A stretch of 64,000 nucleotides of DNA from Allotamlana fucoidanivorans (GTDB lineage: Bacteria; Bacteroidota; Bacteroidia; Flavobacteriales; Flavobacteriaceae), in the NCBI RefSeq assembly GCF_006265225.1, contig NZ_VDCS01000016.1, positions 1-64,000 of the forward strand, given 5' to 3'. Shown one piece after another: positions 1 to 6,304 of this stretch. Position numbers and translations under genes: made by a program. Each line of letters opens with the position of its first letter. Within the stretch, counting starts at the first letter, position 1. Below the pieces are notes generated by a model that worked only from the letters and a program-made list of their open reading frames with translations, was not told where the DNA came from and made no database searches.

Positions 1-105
1 AATAAATATATTTATTACGAAATAGAGGATTATTAATACAAAAATTATGTCCTTTACAAAGCGTATCCACGAAAAAGTACTATAAATTGGTCTTTTTTCA
101 GTCAT
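1..105 (-). CDS. Partial membrane protein, N-terminus only (cassette cargo)
   Basis: An open frame starts with ATG at 105 on the minus strand and runs off the left edge after 35 codons with no stop. The translation begins MTEKRPIYSTFSWIRF, followed by a strongly hydrophobic stretch (about residues 18-35) rich in I, L, V and F, which looks like a first membrane span. The start is 19 nt inside the cassette boundary at 124, the same spacing range as the other cassette genes, which supports this start. Family and function cannot be judged from so short a piece. Confidence 0.45.
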   Translation of the reverse strand, partial: MTEKRPIYSTFSWIRFVKDIIFVLIILYFVINIFI

Positions 106-117
106 TTCTCATAATGT

Positions 118-255
118 TTGCCAACGGTCTCGTATAACCGTCAGTTACGGGTTAATATGCGTTAATTTTCGGTTTGGCACTGACGTTAGCAATTCCGCGT
201 GGATTCGGACGTAGTCGAATCCGCCGTAATTGCGGTTATACATTGTTGTGTGCAG
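118..255 (-). repeat. attC-like cassette recombination site 1
   Basis: AAC at 123-125 and GTT at 245-247 bound a 125-bp element. Next to these, GTATAACCG (left) pairs with CGGTTATAC (right), with a short unequal unpaired segment between AAC/GTT and the stem. The interior contains a second palindrome, around GGATTCGGACGTAGTCGAATCC near 200-222, and lacks the GATTTTCC/GGAAAATC hairpin found in sites 2, 4 and 5. Outer arms differ: the left flank belongs to the partial cassette and the right flank (GTTGTGTGCA) to the 125-712 cassette. Confidence 0.7.
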
Positions 256-259
256 TTTT

Positions 260-685
260 TTATTCATAATTCAGCTCTTTTCGGTATTCCGATTTGGTTT
301 TCAGATTGATATTTTCGGCAGTCTTTATTTGATTAAATTCCGCTGAATTGATTTCCGAAACGTTTGATAATTCCATTATTGAGTCATCCTTATAACCTAA
401 TTCTTTTGATTCCGCATTTTTGTCAATCCGCCAATATTTTATTTCCTCTCCGTTTTTCGAAGTCGCAAGAATATAGTTTTTATTAAATCCGACACTTTCA
501 ATGTCCTTTATTACGTAGATACTGGATTTATAAGGTTCGTCCAGATTTACTGGGATTACAATACTGTTGAAAGCTGGTTCAACCATATAGTAAAAGTCAG
601 CGCCTAAATCTATATCTCCATACCAATTCATTTGGCAAGAATTGAGAGAAATTAAGGTCAGTAAAATCAGTAATTTATTTCTCAA
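260..685 (-). CDS. Small lipoprotein of unknown function (cassette cargo)
   Basis: A 141-residue protein with a typical lipoprotein signal: a short basic start, a hydrophobic stretch (LLILLTLISL) and a cysteine at residue 17 in the context LNSC, so it is probably anchored in a membrane. The mature part is rich in charged and aromatic residues and matches no family I can name. It is the only gene in cassette 125-712, starting 27 nt from the cassette head and ending 5 nt before the right arm of the attC-like site. Many TTCCG/CGGAA-type codons give it a base pattern unlike the core genes further right, consistent with acquired DNA. Confidence 0.7.
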   Translation of the reverse strand: MRNKLLILLTLISLNSCQMNWYGDIDLGADFYYMVEPAFNSIVIPVNLDEPYKSSIYVIKDIESVGFNKNYILATSKNGEEIKYWRIDKNAESKELGYKDDSIMELSNVSEINSAEFNQIKTAENINLKTKSEYRKELNYE

Positions 686-702
686 ACTTTTCGTTTTTCA
701 AA

Positions 703-844
703 TTGCACACAACGGTCTAGTATAAGAATAGTTGCGTGTTTGAGTGCGAGGATTTTCCGAAGGAAAATCAGAAGCAAGCAAACGAGCAACTAACTTTGTT
801 TAAGCCTAAAATAGCAATTATTTTTATACATTGTTAGCTTTTAG
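703..844 (-). repeat. attC-like cassette recombination site 2
   Basis: AAC at 711-713 and GTT at 833-835, 125 bp apart end to end. TATAAGAATAGTTGC on the left pairs with GCAATTATTTTTATA on the right with two single mismatches. A central hairpin, GATTTTCC-GAA-GGAAAATC, lies near 749-769. The interior is almost the same as in sites 4 and 5, so these three form one subfamily. Confidence 0.75.
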
Positions 845-1204
845 TGCTTTTTTATCCGTTTACTTTTTCGTTAATATTTTATTTCAGTCGGTTTTTTAAT
901 TCCGCATTTTATGTTTTATTCAGCTCGATTTTCATTCCGCAAACTTGCTCAAATTCTGCAATATTTTTAATTCAGATTTCAAGTAAGCAATTCCATAACT
1001 TGCTAAATTCCGATTGAGTGAAATTCCGCTTTTCAATTCAGTTTTCGATTCCGCAACGAGCTTAAAAGTCAAACGTAATTCAATTCAGAGTTTGAGTGGT
1101 AATTCAGCTTAATATTCCGTATTTTATTTTCAAATTCCGCTTTAAATAACTTTTGATTTAAACCCGAAATTTGAGGCTTTGCAATGACCTTTAGCATTAA
1201 AGCT
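836..1204. other. Cassette interior without a gene
   Basis: The body of the 713-1206 cassette is about 370 bp with no convincing open frame on either strand. The plus strand is packed with short recurring words, ATTCCGC, ATTCAG and AATTCCG, repeated many times. It could be a decayed coding region, a non-coding RNA or regulatory cassette, or a spacer. Its ends still show the complementary GTTAGCTTT signature, so as a mobile unit it looks intact. Confidence 0.6.
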
Positions 1205-1339
1205 AACGGTCTTGGCTATGGTTTCGTTGCGGAATGGTTCGGCAGAACTATTCCGCCGTAAACCAAAATTAGCAAATACACAGGAATTTCCGAGAGGAAA
1301 TTCCGCCGCAATGAACTATAGCCGGTGTTGTAAGTAGTT
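1197..1339 (-). repeat. attC-like cassette recombination site 3
   Basis: AAC at 1205-1207 and GTT at 1327-1329 (125 bp). GGCTATGGTTTCGTTGC on the left pairs with GCAATGAACTATAGCC on the right with a few mismatches or bulges. The interior has its own palindrome, GGAATTTCC-GAGA-GGAAATTCC near 1281-1303. The coding region 1316-1771 ends inside this site. Confidence 0.7.
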
Positions 1340-1771
1340 TTTTCTTTCAGTTACTAATTCGGTTAATATATTCATTTTTGTTTGGTCAATTTTTTTCCAA
1401 TCCGTTTTATCAAATTCCAATGAGTTTAACTTTTTTAAACTCCGATACATTGGTAAAATTATAGTCTCAAAACCTCCAGTCAATTTATAAATCAGATTAC
1501 GTTTTTTACTTATTCCGCCACTTTTTGAGATAATAAGGTCAATTACCTTTCCGCTTGGTTTTAATTCAATGAAATAACAATCAGGCTCCAAGTTCCAACA
1601 TATTTCCGTTTCGATTCCGTTCAGAGTTAAAATCAGAGATTCACAAAGCTTGTCAGTCGGATTTTCGGGAACATTTGAAATAATAAAATTCAATTCAAAG
1701 TCCGAAGTTTTAAAGTTTGTAGGTAACCAACCATTTTTAGGAATTTCAAACTTTAATTGCAATTTGCTCAT
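1316..1771 (-). CDS. Cassette protein of unknown function; stop codon lies inside the attC-like site
   Basis: A 151-residue soluble protein with no signal peptide and no membrane span. It is rich in Lys, Leu, Ile and Glu, with a long basic C-terminal helix-like segment. I recognise no family. It follows the 74-residue membrane protein 1777-2001 with 5 bp between them, so both are probably co-transcribed and form a two-gene cassette (1207-2026). The last codons run through the outer arm of the recombination site and use its TAG as stop (1316-1318). Swapping the neighbouring cassette would not change the stop, because this part of the site belongs to this cassette. Confidence 0.6.
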   Translation of the reverse strand: MSKLQLKFEIPKNGWLPTNFKTSDFELNFIISNVPENPTDKLCESLILTLNGIETEICWNLEPDCYFIELKPSGKVIDLIISKSGGISKKRNLIYKLTGGFETIILPMYRSLKKLNSLEFDKTDWKKIDQTKMNILTELVTERKNYLQHRL

Positions 1772-1776
1772 TAATT

Positions 1777-2001
1777 TTAAATTTTAATACCGAAAAGCAC
1801 AATGAAAGCAAATAATACACAAATGATCGAAAAGACTTGAAAAAAGATTTTCATTCCTTTAAAAATCCTTGGTGCTTTTTCAACTAAATTTGGATTATGC
1901 TTTTTATGAAACATTAATTGGAATTTCACAATTATAGGTCCAACAAACCAAAAAATTAAAGCTGCGAAAATGAAAAATAATGTTGGTTTTATATTGTCCA
2001 T
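1777..2001 (-). CDS. Small two-span membrane protein (cassette cargo)
   Basis: A 74-residue protein with two hydrophobic segments, roughly residues 7-28 (LFFIFAALIFWFVGPIIV) and 50-72 (MKIFFQVFSIICVLFAFIVL), joined by a basic loop. The start is 25 nt inside the cassette head. It lies just upstream of a soluble partner gene in the same cassette. A small membrane protein paired with a soluble one can suggest a toxin/immunity or sensor pair, but nothing in the sequence proves that. Confidence 0.6.
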   Translation of the reverse strand: MDNIKPTLFFIFAALIFWFVGPIIVKFQLMFHKKHNPNLVEKAPRIFKGMKIFFQVFSIICVLFAFIVLFGIKI

Positions 2002-2015
2002 AAATGTGCGTCAAA

Positions 2016-2158
2016 ATTACTTACAACGGTTACGTATATGAAATGTTGCGTGTTTGTGTGCGAGGATTTTCCGAAGGAAAATCAGAAGCTAGCAAACAAA
2101 GCAACTAACATTGGTTAAGCACAAAATAGCAATTTTTTATATACAATGTTGGCAACAG
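2016..2158 (-). repeat. attC-like cassette recombination site 4
   Basis: AAC at 2025-2027 and GTT at 2148-2150 (126 bp). The outer stem pairs GTATATGAAATGTTGC with AGCAATTTTTTATATAC imperfectly. The interior GATTTTCC-GAA-GGAAAATC hairpin and the flanking GCGAG and AGAAGC words match sites 2 and 5 nearly base for base. Confidence 0.75.
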
Positions 2159-2162
2159 TATT

Positions 2163-2744
2163 TTATTTTTTCCGATTATGAAATTCAGTCAGAATTTTTT
2201 CTTTTTCGGATTCCGACAACCCATAATCAACAATTAATTCAGGTCGGAAAGGTGGTATTTTATTATCAATTTTTAAAAACCATTGAATTAAATATTGGCT
2301 AATTTCTAATTCAATTCCTTCACAACCTGCTGAATAATAAACTTTATATTCTTTGTCATTAATTGATTTTGAAATCAAATCTATTTTTTTATTATAATCA
2401 TTATTTCTTAAAAGTCCTTCGTATCCAATTGCTTTAACAGTTCCGTTTGGGTATTTTATTAAATTCAAGAGTTCGTTTTCGGTGGCGTTATTCATTATCC
2501 AAAGTCTTGTTTTGGCAAACTTTTCCATTGACCTTCCATTTGGTCCAATTCCACCTGTATATCCAATGTTTTTAGCTACTAAAACAGAATCCTTTATAGA
2601 TTTCGAAACATCATTCCAATTATGCGACCAACTTTTTTCATAGAATGAAGATAACACAACTACAATTCCAATTCCGAGTATTGTCAGAATTGGGAATAAA
2701 ATCGAAAATCGACTTTGTTTGTTATGATTTCTGCGTTTCATCAT
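2163..2744 (-). CDS. Membrane-anchored protein of unknown function (cassette cargo)
   Basis: A 193-residue protein with a basic N-terminus (MMKRRNHNKQSRF) and one membrane span at about residues 14-34 (ILFPILTILGIGIVVVLSS). The rest is probably periplasmic or extracellular. Cysteine 140 or so stands alone in YYSAGCEGIELEI. No family recognised. The start is 11 nt inside the cassette boundary at 2755; the second Met (2741) is equally possible. It is the only gene of its cassette (2027-2755). Confidence 0.6.
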   Translation of the reverse strand: MMKRRNHNKQSRFSILFPILTILGIGIVVVLSSFYEKSWSHNWNDVSKSIKDSVLVAKNIGYTGGIGPNGRSMEKFAKTRLWIMNNATENELLNLIKYPNGTVKAIGYEGLLRNNDYNKKIDLISKSINDKEYKVYYSAGCEGIELEISQYLIQWFLKIDNKIPPFRPELIVDYGLSESEKEKILTEFHNRKK

Positions 2745-2745
2745 A

Positions 2746-2886
2746 TTGTTGCCAACGTTTATGTATAAGGAAAGTTGCGTGTTTGCTTGCGAGGATTTGC
2801 CGAAGGAAAATCAGAAGCTGGCAAACGAGCAACTAACTTTGGTTTAGCTAAAACTAGCAATTTTTTTTATACGGTGTTATGCCACG
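2746..2886 (-). repeat. attC-like cassette recombination site 5
   Basis: AAC at 2754-2756 and GTT at 2876-2878 (125 bp). The outer stem pairs TATAAGGAAAGTTGC with AGCAATTTTTTTTATA. The interior hairpin is GATTTGCC-GAA-GGAAAATC, one base different from sites 2 and 4. The left arm carries the signature of the 2027-2755 cassette and the right arm that of the 2756-3490 cassette. Confidence 0.75.
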
Positions 2887-2889
2887 TTT

Positions 2890-3453
2890 TTATTTTTTCC
2901 ATTCTTCTTTAAGAATACTGTAAACATAAGTTCCTTTGCTTTCTCCATAAGACTGGATATTGTAATTTCTTAAAAGACCTTCTTTATAAGCTCCAATTTT
3001 TTCTATCGCCTTTTGAGATTTTATGTTATTAATGTCTATTTTAAATTCAACTCTTCGTAGATTTAAATTGTCAAAACAATAGTCTAAAAGTAGTCCTTTA
3101 CAAATTGCATTAATTCCAGTTCCTTGAAATTTTTCGCCAATCCAAGTCCAACCTATTTCTATCCTTTTACTTTGAAAACTAATATTTCCAAACATTGTCA
3201 ATCCGATTGGGTTATTATTCTTCCGATTTATAATTATTAAAGGATATAATTCTTTTTCTTTTTTTGCTTTCAAACAGAAGTCAAAATAATCGATTAAATC
3301 ATTTCTGTTTTTTACTCTTGCTCCAAATTCGCCTAACTCTTTATTGTAACTTATTTTCTCAATTGAGTCAATATCATTAATTGATAAAGGACGCAATAAA
3401 ATCGAATCATTTTCAAGAATCAATTCTGATGAGAAAAATTTTTCTAAAGTCAT
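2890..3453 (-). CDS. GNAT-family N-acetyltransferase, RimJ/RimL-like (cassette cargo)
   Basis: About 187 residues. The order of elements fits the acetyltransferase_3 (RimJ/RimL) branch of the GNAT superfamily: an ILLRPLSINDIDSIEKI start, a central IEIGWTWIGEKFQGTGINA segment corresponding to the acetyl-CoA-binding strand and loop, then RRVEFKIDINNIKSQKAIEKIGAYKEGLLR, the conserved motif-B region. Such enzymes transfer acetyl from acetyl-CoA to an amine on a protein, antibiotic or small molecule; the substrate is unknown. The open frame extends 24 codons upstream into the recombination site, but ATG 3453 is inside the cassette and just before the family's usual start, so I use it. Acetyltransferases are common integron cargo. 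Confidence 0.8.
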   Translation of the reverse strand: MTLEKFFSSELILENDSILLRPLSINDIDSIEKISYNKELGEFGARVKNRNDLIDYFDFCLKAKKEKELYPLIIINRKNNNPIGLTMFGNISFQSKRIEIGWTWIGEKFQGTGINAICKGLLLDYCFDNLNLRRVEFKIDINNIKSQKAIEKIGAYKEGLLRNYNIQSYGESKGTYVYSILKEEWKK

Positions 3454-3478
3454 TTTTTTATTTGCGTAATTTTTGGTT

Positions 3479-3621
3479 AATGTGGCATAACGGTCTCGGC
3501 TATGAGTAGTTGCGTGGGTTAGCACTTAACTTTGCAAGTAAACACCAAACTGAAAATCCGCGAGGATTTTCATAAGTTGGCGAGAATAAGCAATTACTTA
3601 TAGCCATTGTTGTAGGTAGTT
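3479..3621 (-). repeat. attC-like cassette recombination site 6
   Basis: AAC at 3489-3491 and GTT at 3609-3611 (123 bp). GGCTATGAGTAGTTGC pairs with GCAATTACTTATAGCC with single-base mismatches. The interior differs from sites 2, 4 and 5 but keeps a GAAAATCC-GC-GAGGATTTTC hairpin near 3557-3572. Confidence 0.75.
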
Positions 3622-3623
3622 AT

Positions 3624-4067
3624 TTATTCTTTATCTAAATTCAGATAATACAGTTTTGCAGCTTCCTGGATTTCATCATCTAAATTGTCATCTAGCGCAT
3701 ATGAATAAAGTACCCATTCATCGTTTGGTTTATAAAATTTAAAAATAAATCTAAGTGGTTGTCGGTCGTATTTTACGAGATATGAGTATAAAACAAAACT
3801 TTCAGCAAACTTTTTTGTAGTGATTAGTTCTTGTCCGTAATACTTTCCCATATAACTTTCTGTAAATCCATTTACCGTTCCAATAATTTTATCAATATCA
3901 TCTTTTATTCTGTCAGTCCATTTATTTGTTGCATATAAATCCTTTACTGCTTTTCCAGCGTCTTTTTCATAAGTAGCAAAAAAAGTGTCAATCAAATTTT
4001 GCGGACTAGATTGTGCAAATAAGTTGCTTGATACTAATATCATTAATACGATTAGTGTTTTTTTCAT
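3624..4067 (-). CDS. Secreted protein of unknown function (first cassette)
   Basis: A 147-residue protein with a signal peptide (MKKTLIVLMILVSSNLFAQ, cleavage probably after FA-Q), so it is exported. The mature part (SSPQNLIDTFFATYEKDAGKAVKDLYATN and on) resembles the general plan of small NTF2/SnoaL-like or DUF3887-like secreted proteins, with an N-terminal helix and a later sheet, but I cannot assign a family. It is the cassette closest to the recombinase, the position where new cassettes usually insert. Its start is 39 nt inside the boundary at 4106, and its stop is 13 nt from the GTT of its attC-like site. Confidence 0.65.
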   Translation of the reverse strand: MKKTLIVLMILVSSNLFAQSSPQNLIDTFFATYEKDAGKAVKDLYATNKWTDRIKDDIDKIIGTVNGFTESYMGKYYGQELITTKKFAESFVLYSYLVKYDRQPLRFIFKFYKPNDEWVLYSYALDDNLDDEIQEAAKLYYLNLDKE

Positions 4068-4091
4068 TTTTTTTATGTTTATTGAGTTCTG

Positions 4092-4130
4092 TTTAATTAC
4101 CTACAACTTGTTTATATGAATGGTTTAGAA
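4092..4130 (-). other. Candidate attI-like junction between recombinase and first cassette
   Basis: On the plus strand, TTACCTACAAC (4097-4107) is the exact complement of the far end of the first cassette (GTTGTAGGTA at 3609-3618). The sequence beyond AAC (TTGTTTATATGAATGG) belongs to the platform, not to a cassette. It has a TATA-type segment at the same distance as the stems of the attC-like sites but no full 125-bp palindromic partner. This is what a primary insertion site would look like. The assignment is inferred from position and boundary only. Confidence 0.45.
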
Positions 4131-4234
4131 CTATATAATATACCAAAGAGGGAGGGATAACGATGATTTTTTAACTTAATTATTATACTTATCATTTTGG
4201 TTTTATAAATTCTGGTTACAATATAATAACTTTC

Positions 4235-5365
4235 TTACAATGTATCAAAAGGATTTTTAATATCCATTAAATTGGTTGAAGATACATGTGTGTAAATCAT
4301 GGTTGTTTTTGGGCTATTGTGCCCTAAAAGTTCTTGAATATACCTTATATCCGTACCACTTTCTAATAAATGAGTTGCAAAGCTGTGTCGTAAGGTGTGC
4401 AAGGTAGCATATTTCGTAATGTTAGCTCTTTGTAAGGCTTGTTTTAATACTTGTCTGGCACTGACTTGTGTATATGGTTCTCCGTTTCTTCCTTCGAATA
4501 GGTGTTTTTTTGGATTGTAATGGTTAATATAAGTATGAAGTAATGGTATTATACTACTGGAAAGGAGGGTGTATCTGTCCTTTCTGCCTTTAGCCGCTTT
4601 AATATGTATTAATCTACGCTCATAATCTATATTATTTGGTTTTAGAGTAAGAGCTTCTCCAATGCGTAGTCCAGCTGAATAAACTAAGCTTAGAAGGGTT
4701 TTGTGCTTAATATTTTGGATGTTATCCAGCAAGGTTTTAATCTCGCTTTTGCTTAGTACATTTGGTAGCTTTTTATCTTTATCAGGGCGCTTGATCTCTA
4801 AGGGTTCTATATCAATATCTTTAAAAGTAAAATAATGTTTAATACCACTAATACATTGATTTTGATAAGAAACAGACTTTTTAGCATTAAAAATAAAGTC
4901 ATAGTTAAATTGCTCAATGGATCTAACAGAAATATTGGTGATTTGCTTCAAATTAATATATCGTATAAACAAGCTGGTAACTTCAACATAGGTGTCAACA
5001 GTATTTGCACTAAATCGTTTTTGTTCTAACCATCTTTTGAATTTATTCATTTCTGTAATCTGGTCCGCACTTAAAGGCGGTAGTTTATTAATAATAGATA
5101 GGTTTTTCTTTGAAGATTCTTCACTTTCGTTTTTTTTAGTAATAAATTCACTGTAATTAACATACCATTTTTTTCGCCTGAAGTACTTAAATAGGTCTGA
5201 GATAGCTCCTTTATAAGATTTAACATAAAAGGTCTTGTAAGTAAAACTCCATTTTACATCTGGAAATGATTTTATATAGTTGTGTACTTCAGAACTATTA
5301 TCAAAGTAAATAATAATATAAAGTATTTTTTTGTGCCAAAGTGGTTTAAGAGAAATAGTAATCAT
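4235..5365 (-). CDS. Tyrosine recombinase at the head of the cassette array (Xer/IntI-like)
   Basis: A 376-residue site-specific recombinase. The catalytic set is complete: R234 (AGLRIGEAL), K259 (AAKGRKDR), H323 and R326 (HTLRH), H349 (LGHNS) and nucleophile Y358 (MIYTHV). A SAM-like DNA-binding domain occupies about residues 98-185. An extra N-terminal module of about 90 residues, rich in aromatic and basic residues, precedes it. The tail IKNPFDTL resembles the end of integron integrases (family knowledge), but the extra helix insertion typical of IntI between the Lys strand and HxxR is absent. It therefore looks like a Xer-type relative. It reads in the same direction as the cassettes, unlike most class integrons. 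Probable role: insertion and excision of the cassettes. Confidence 0.85.
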   Translation of the reverse strand: MITISLKPLWHKKILYIIIYFDNSSEVHNYIKSFPDVKWSFTYKTFYVKSYKGAISDLFKYFRRKKWYVNYSEFITKKNESEESSKKNLSIINKLPPLSADQITEMNKFKRWLEQKRFSANTVDTYVEVTSLFIRYINLKQITNISVRSIEQFNYDFIFNAKKSVSYQNQCISGIKHYFTFKDIDIEPLEIKRPDKDKKLPNVLSKSEIKTLLDNIQNIKHKTLLSLVYSAGLRIGEALTLKPNNIDYERRLIHIKAAKGRKDRYTLLSSSIIPLLHTYINHYNPKKHLFEGRNGEPYTQVSARQVLKQALQRANITKYATLHTLRHSFATHLLESGTDIRYIQELLGHNSPKTTMIYTHVSSTNLMDIKNPFDTL

Positions 5366-5404
5366 CAGTTTTTTCTTAAAAATAAGTGATAAAAACCTTA
5401 TATT

Positions 5405-5439
5405 CGAATGTTAAGCGAATAGTATTCGTGTAACATTCG
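5405..5439. repeat. 35-bp palindrome between the recombinase and a zinc-ribbon gene
   Basis: Arms of 17 nt (CGAATGTTAAGCGAATA, and TATTCGTGTAACATTCG on the other side) flank a single central G and match at 15 of 17 positions. CGAAT or its complement occurs four times in the element. It lies in the 90-bp divergent space between the starts at 5365 and 5456, where it could act as a shared operator or as a recombinase-binding site. Confidence 0.6.
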
Positions 5440-5455
5440 ACTAAATGACATTTTT

Positions 5456-5833
5456 ATGAAAGCAAGGTTGTGTTTAGCATGTCAAAAACCAATGACAGGG
5501 CGTTCTGATAAAAAATTTTGTGATTTGCATTGCAAAAGCTCTTACCATTATCGAAGGTCACTTGAAGAGGCACAGCGCTTTTACAATTTTGTGGATAATC
5601 AACTCAGACAGAACAGGAGATTATTGAAGGCCTATAACAAATCAGGTAAATCAACTATAAGAGCCAAAGTCCTGCATGATCAGGGTTTTAACCCTAAATT
5701 CTTCACCCATTATTGGAAGAATACTAAGGGAGATGTCTATCTGTTTGTTTATGAATATGGCTTTTTAAAGCGTCATGAACATGATGTGGAAAAATACGTG
5801 TTGATTACCTGGCAGAGTTATATGGGTAAATAA
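5456..5833 (+). CDS. Small zinc-ribbon protein of unknown function
   Basis: A 125-residue basic protein. C6-x2-C9 and C22-x3-C26 near the N-terminus (CLACQKP, then FCDLHCKSS) form a likely zinc ribbon or zinc knuckle. The following segment is rich in Arg, Lys, Tyr and His and looks helical, and the C-terminal half (YLFVYEYGFLKRHEHDVEKYVLI) is probably beta. It is divergent from the tyrosine recombinase, with a 35-bp palindrome between, and convergent with a second zinc-ribbon gene (5850-6296). DNA or RNA binding is plausible; no specific function is known to me. Confidence 0.65.
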   Translation: MKARLCLACQKPMTGRSDKKFCDLHCKSSYHYRRSLEEAQRFYNFVDNQLRQNRRLLKAYNKSGKSTIRAKVLHDQGFNPKFFTHYWKNTKGDVYLFVYEYGFLKRHEHDVEKYVLITWQSYMGK

Positions 5834-5849
5834 GCTTTTAATTTTAGGA

Positions 5850-6296
5850 TTAAGAGCCCTCAAAAGGGGCTAAATACAAATACTCTACATGACCAGTTTC
5901 AATGTTGTAATAAGGCTTTCTTCCGGAAACATCAACAGGCAGATTATGTATAGGAAAGTATTTTTTTCCGGCAAAAAACGATTTAAGTTCTTCCAGATCC
6001 TTTTTGGTGGCTGGTTGATTATCTTTCGAAGTGAAAAACTTTTGCACAATATCAGCCGTTATAGAACCAATAGCAGCATTTCCAACACCGGCTAAATTGA
6101 CACTGTCTTTTTTTGGTGGTGTTACCGATGTGTCTGGAGCTATTTCTTGTGATGGCGTGGTGCCTGGTAGTTTTGTTTTGTCTTGCTTTAAATACCAGTG
6201 ACGACTTCTACAGGAGTTACTGCAAAATTTTTGTGCACCTCTGCGTTTAGGAGTGTAATCACCCCCACAATGACGGCAAATTTGGGTGGTTTTCAT
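5850..6296 (-). CDS. Second zinc-ribbon protein of unknown function
   Basis: A 148-residue protein with an N-terminal C-x2-C and C-x3-C pattern (CRHCGG, then KFCSNSCRSRHWY) close to the one in the neighbouring 5456-5833 product. A low-complexity Pro/Thr/Ser linker (about residues 40-62) and a C-terminal domain of about 80 residues follow. The CRHCGGDY...FCSNSCR pattern is a recurrent zinc-ribbon form in Bacteroidota proteins. The stop is 16 bp from the convergent neighbour's stop. A perfect 9-6-9 palindrome (6305-6328) sits 9 bp upstream of its ATG, suggesting tight regulation, possibly by itself. Confidence 0.65.
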   Translation of the reverse strand: MKTTQICRHCGGDYTPKRRGAQKFCSNSCRSRHWYLKQDKTKLPGTTPSQEIAPDTSVTPPKKDSVNLAGVGNAAIGSITADIVQKFFTSKDNQPATKKDLEELKSFFAGKKYFPIHNLPVDVSGRKPYYNIETGHVEYLYLAPFEGS

Positions 6297-6304
6297 GATA
6301 TATA

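Larger units (their letters stand above)
1..4106 (-). mobile_element. Integron-like array of seven gene cassettes (one partial)
   Basis: Six repeats of 123-126 bp (positions 123-247, 711-835, 1205-1329, 2025-2150, 2754-2878 and 3489-3611) divide this stretch into units of about 490-820 bp. All genes in it are on the minus strand. Each repeat begins with AAC and ends with GTT on the plus strand and has an imperfectly palindromic outer stem. If the cut lies between G and TT, as in integron cassettes, the units are 125-712, 713-1206, 1207-2026, 2027-2755, 2756-3490 and 3491-4106, plus a partial unit ending at 124. The two ends of each unit are complementary to each other over 9-10 nt but unlike those of other units. 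Gene starts sit only 11-39 nt inside the right boundary. A tyrosine recombinase lies at the head (4235-5365). The architecture is seen directly; calling it an integron relative is inference. Confidence 0.75.

Noticed and set aside
2111-2302. Plus-strand ORF of 63 codons
   Set aside because: It is the complement of the attC-like site and the cassette gene 2163-2744, with no coding-like composition.
3454-3525. 24-codon upstream extension of the GNAT gene
   Set aside because: It runs through the cassette boundary and attC-like site; the family start fits ATG 3453.
123-3611. CRISPR array
   Set aside because: Repeats are 123-126 bp, palindromic and variable inside, spacers are whole genes of several hundred bp, and no cas genes are present.
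4235-5365. Canonical integron integrase IntI
   Set aside because: The IntI-specific insertion between the catalytic Lys strand and HxxR is missing and there is a long N-terminal extension; I call it Xer/IntI-like only.
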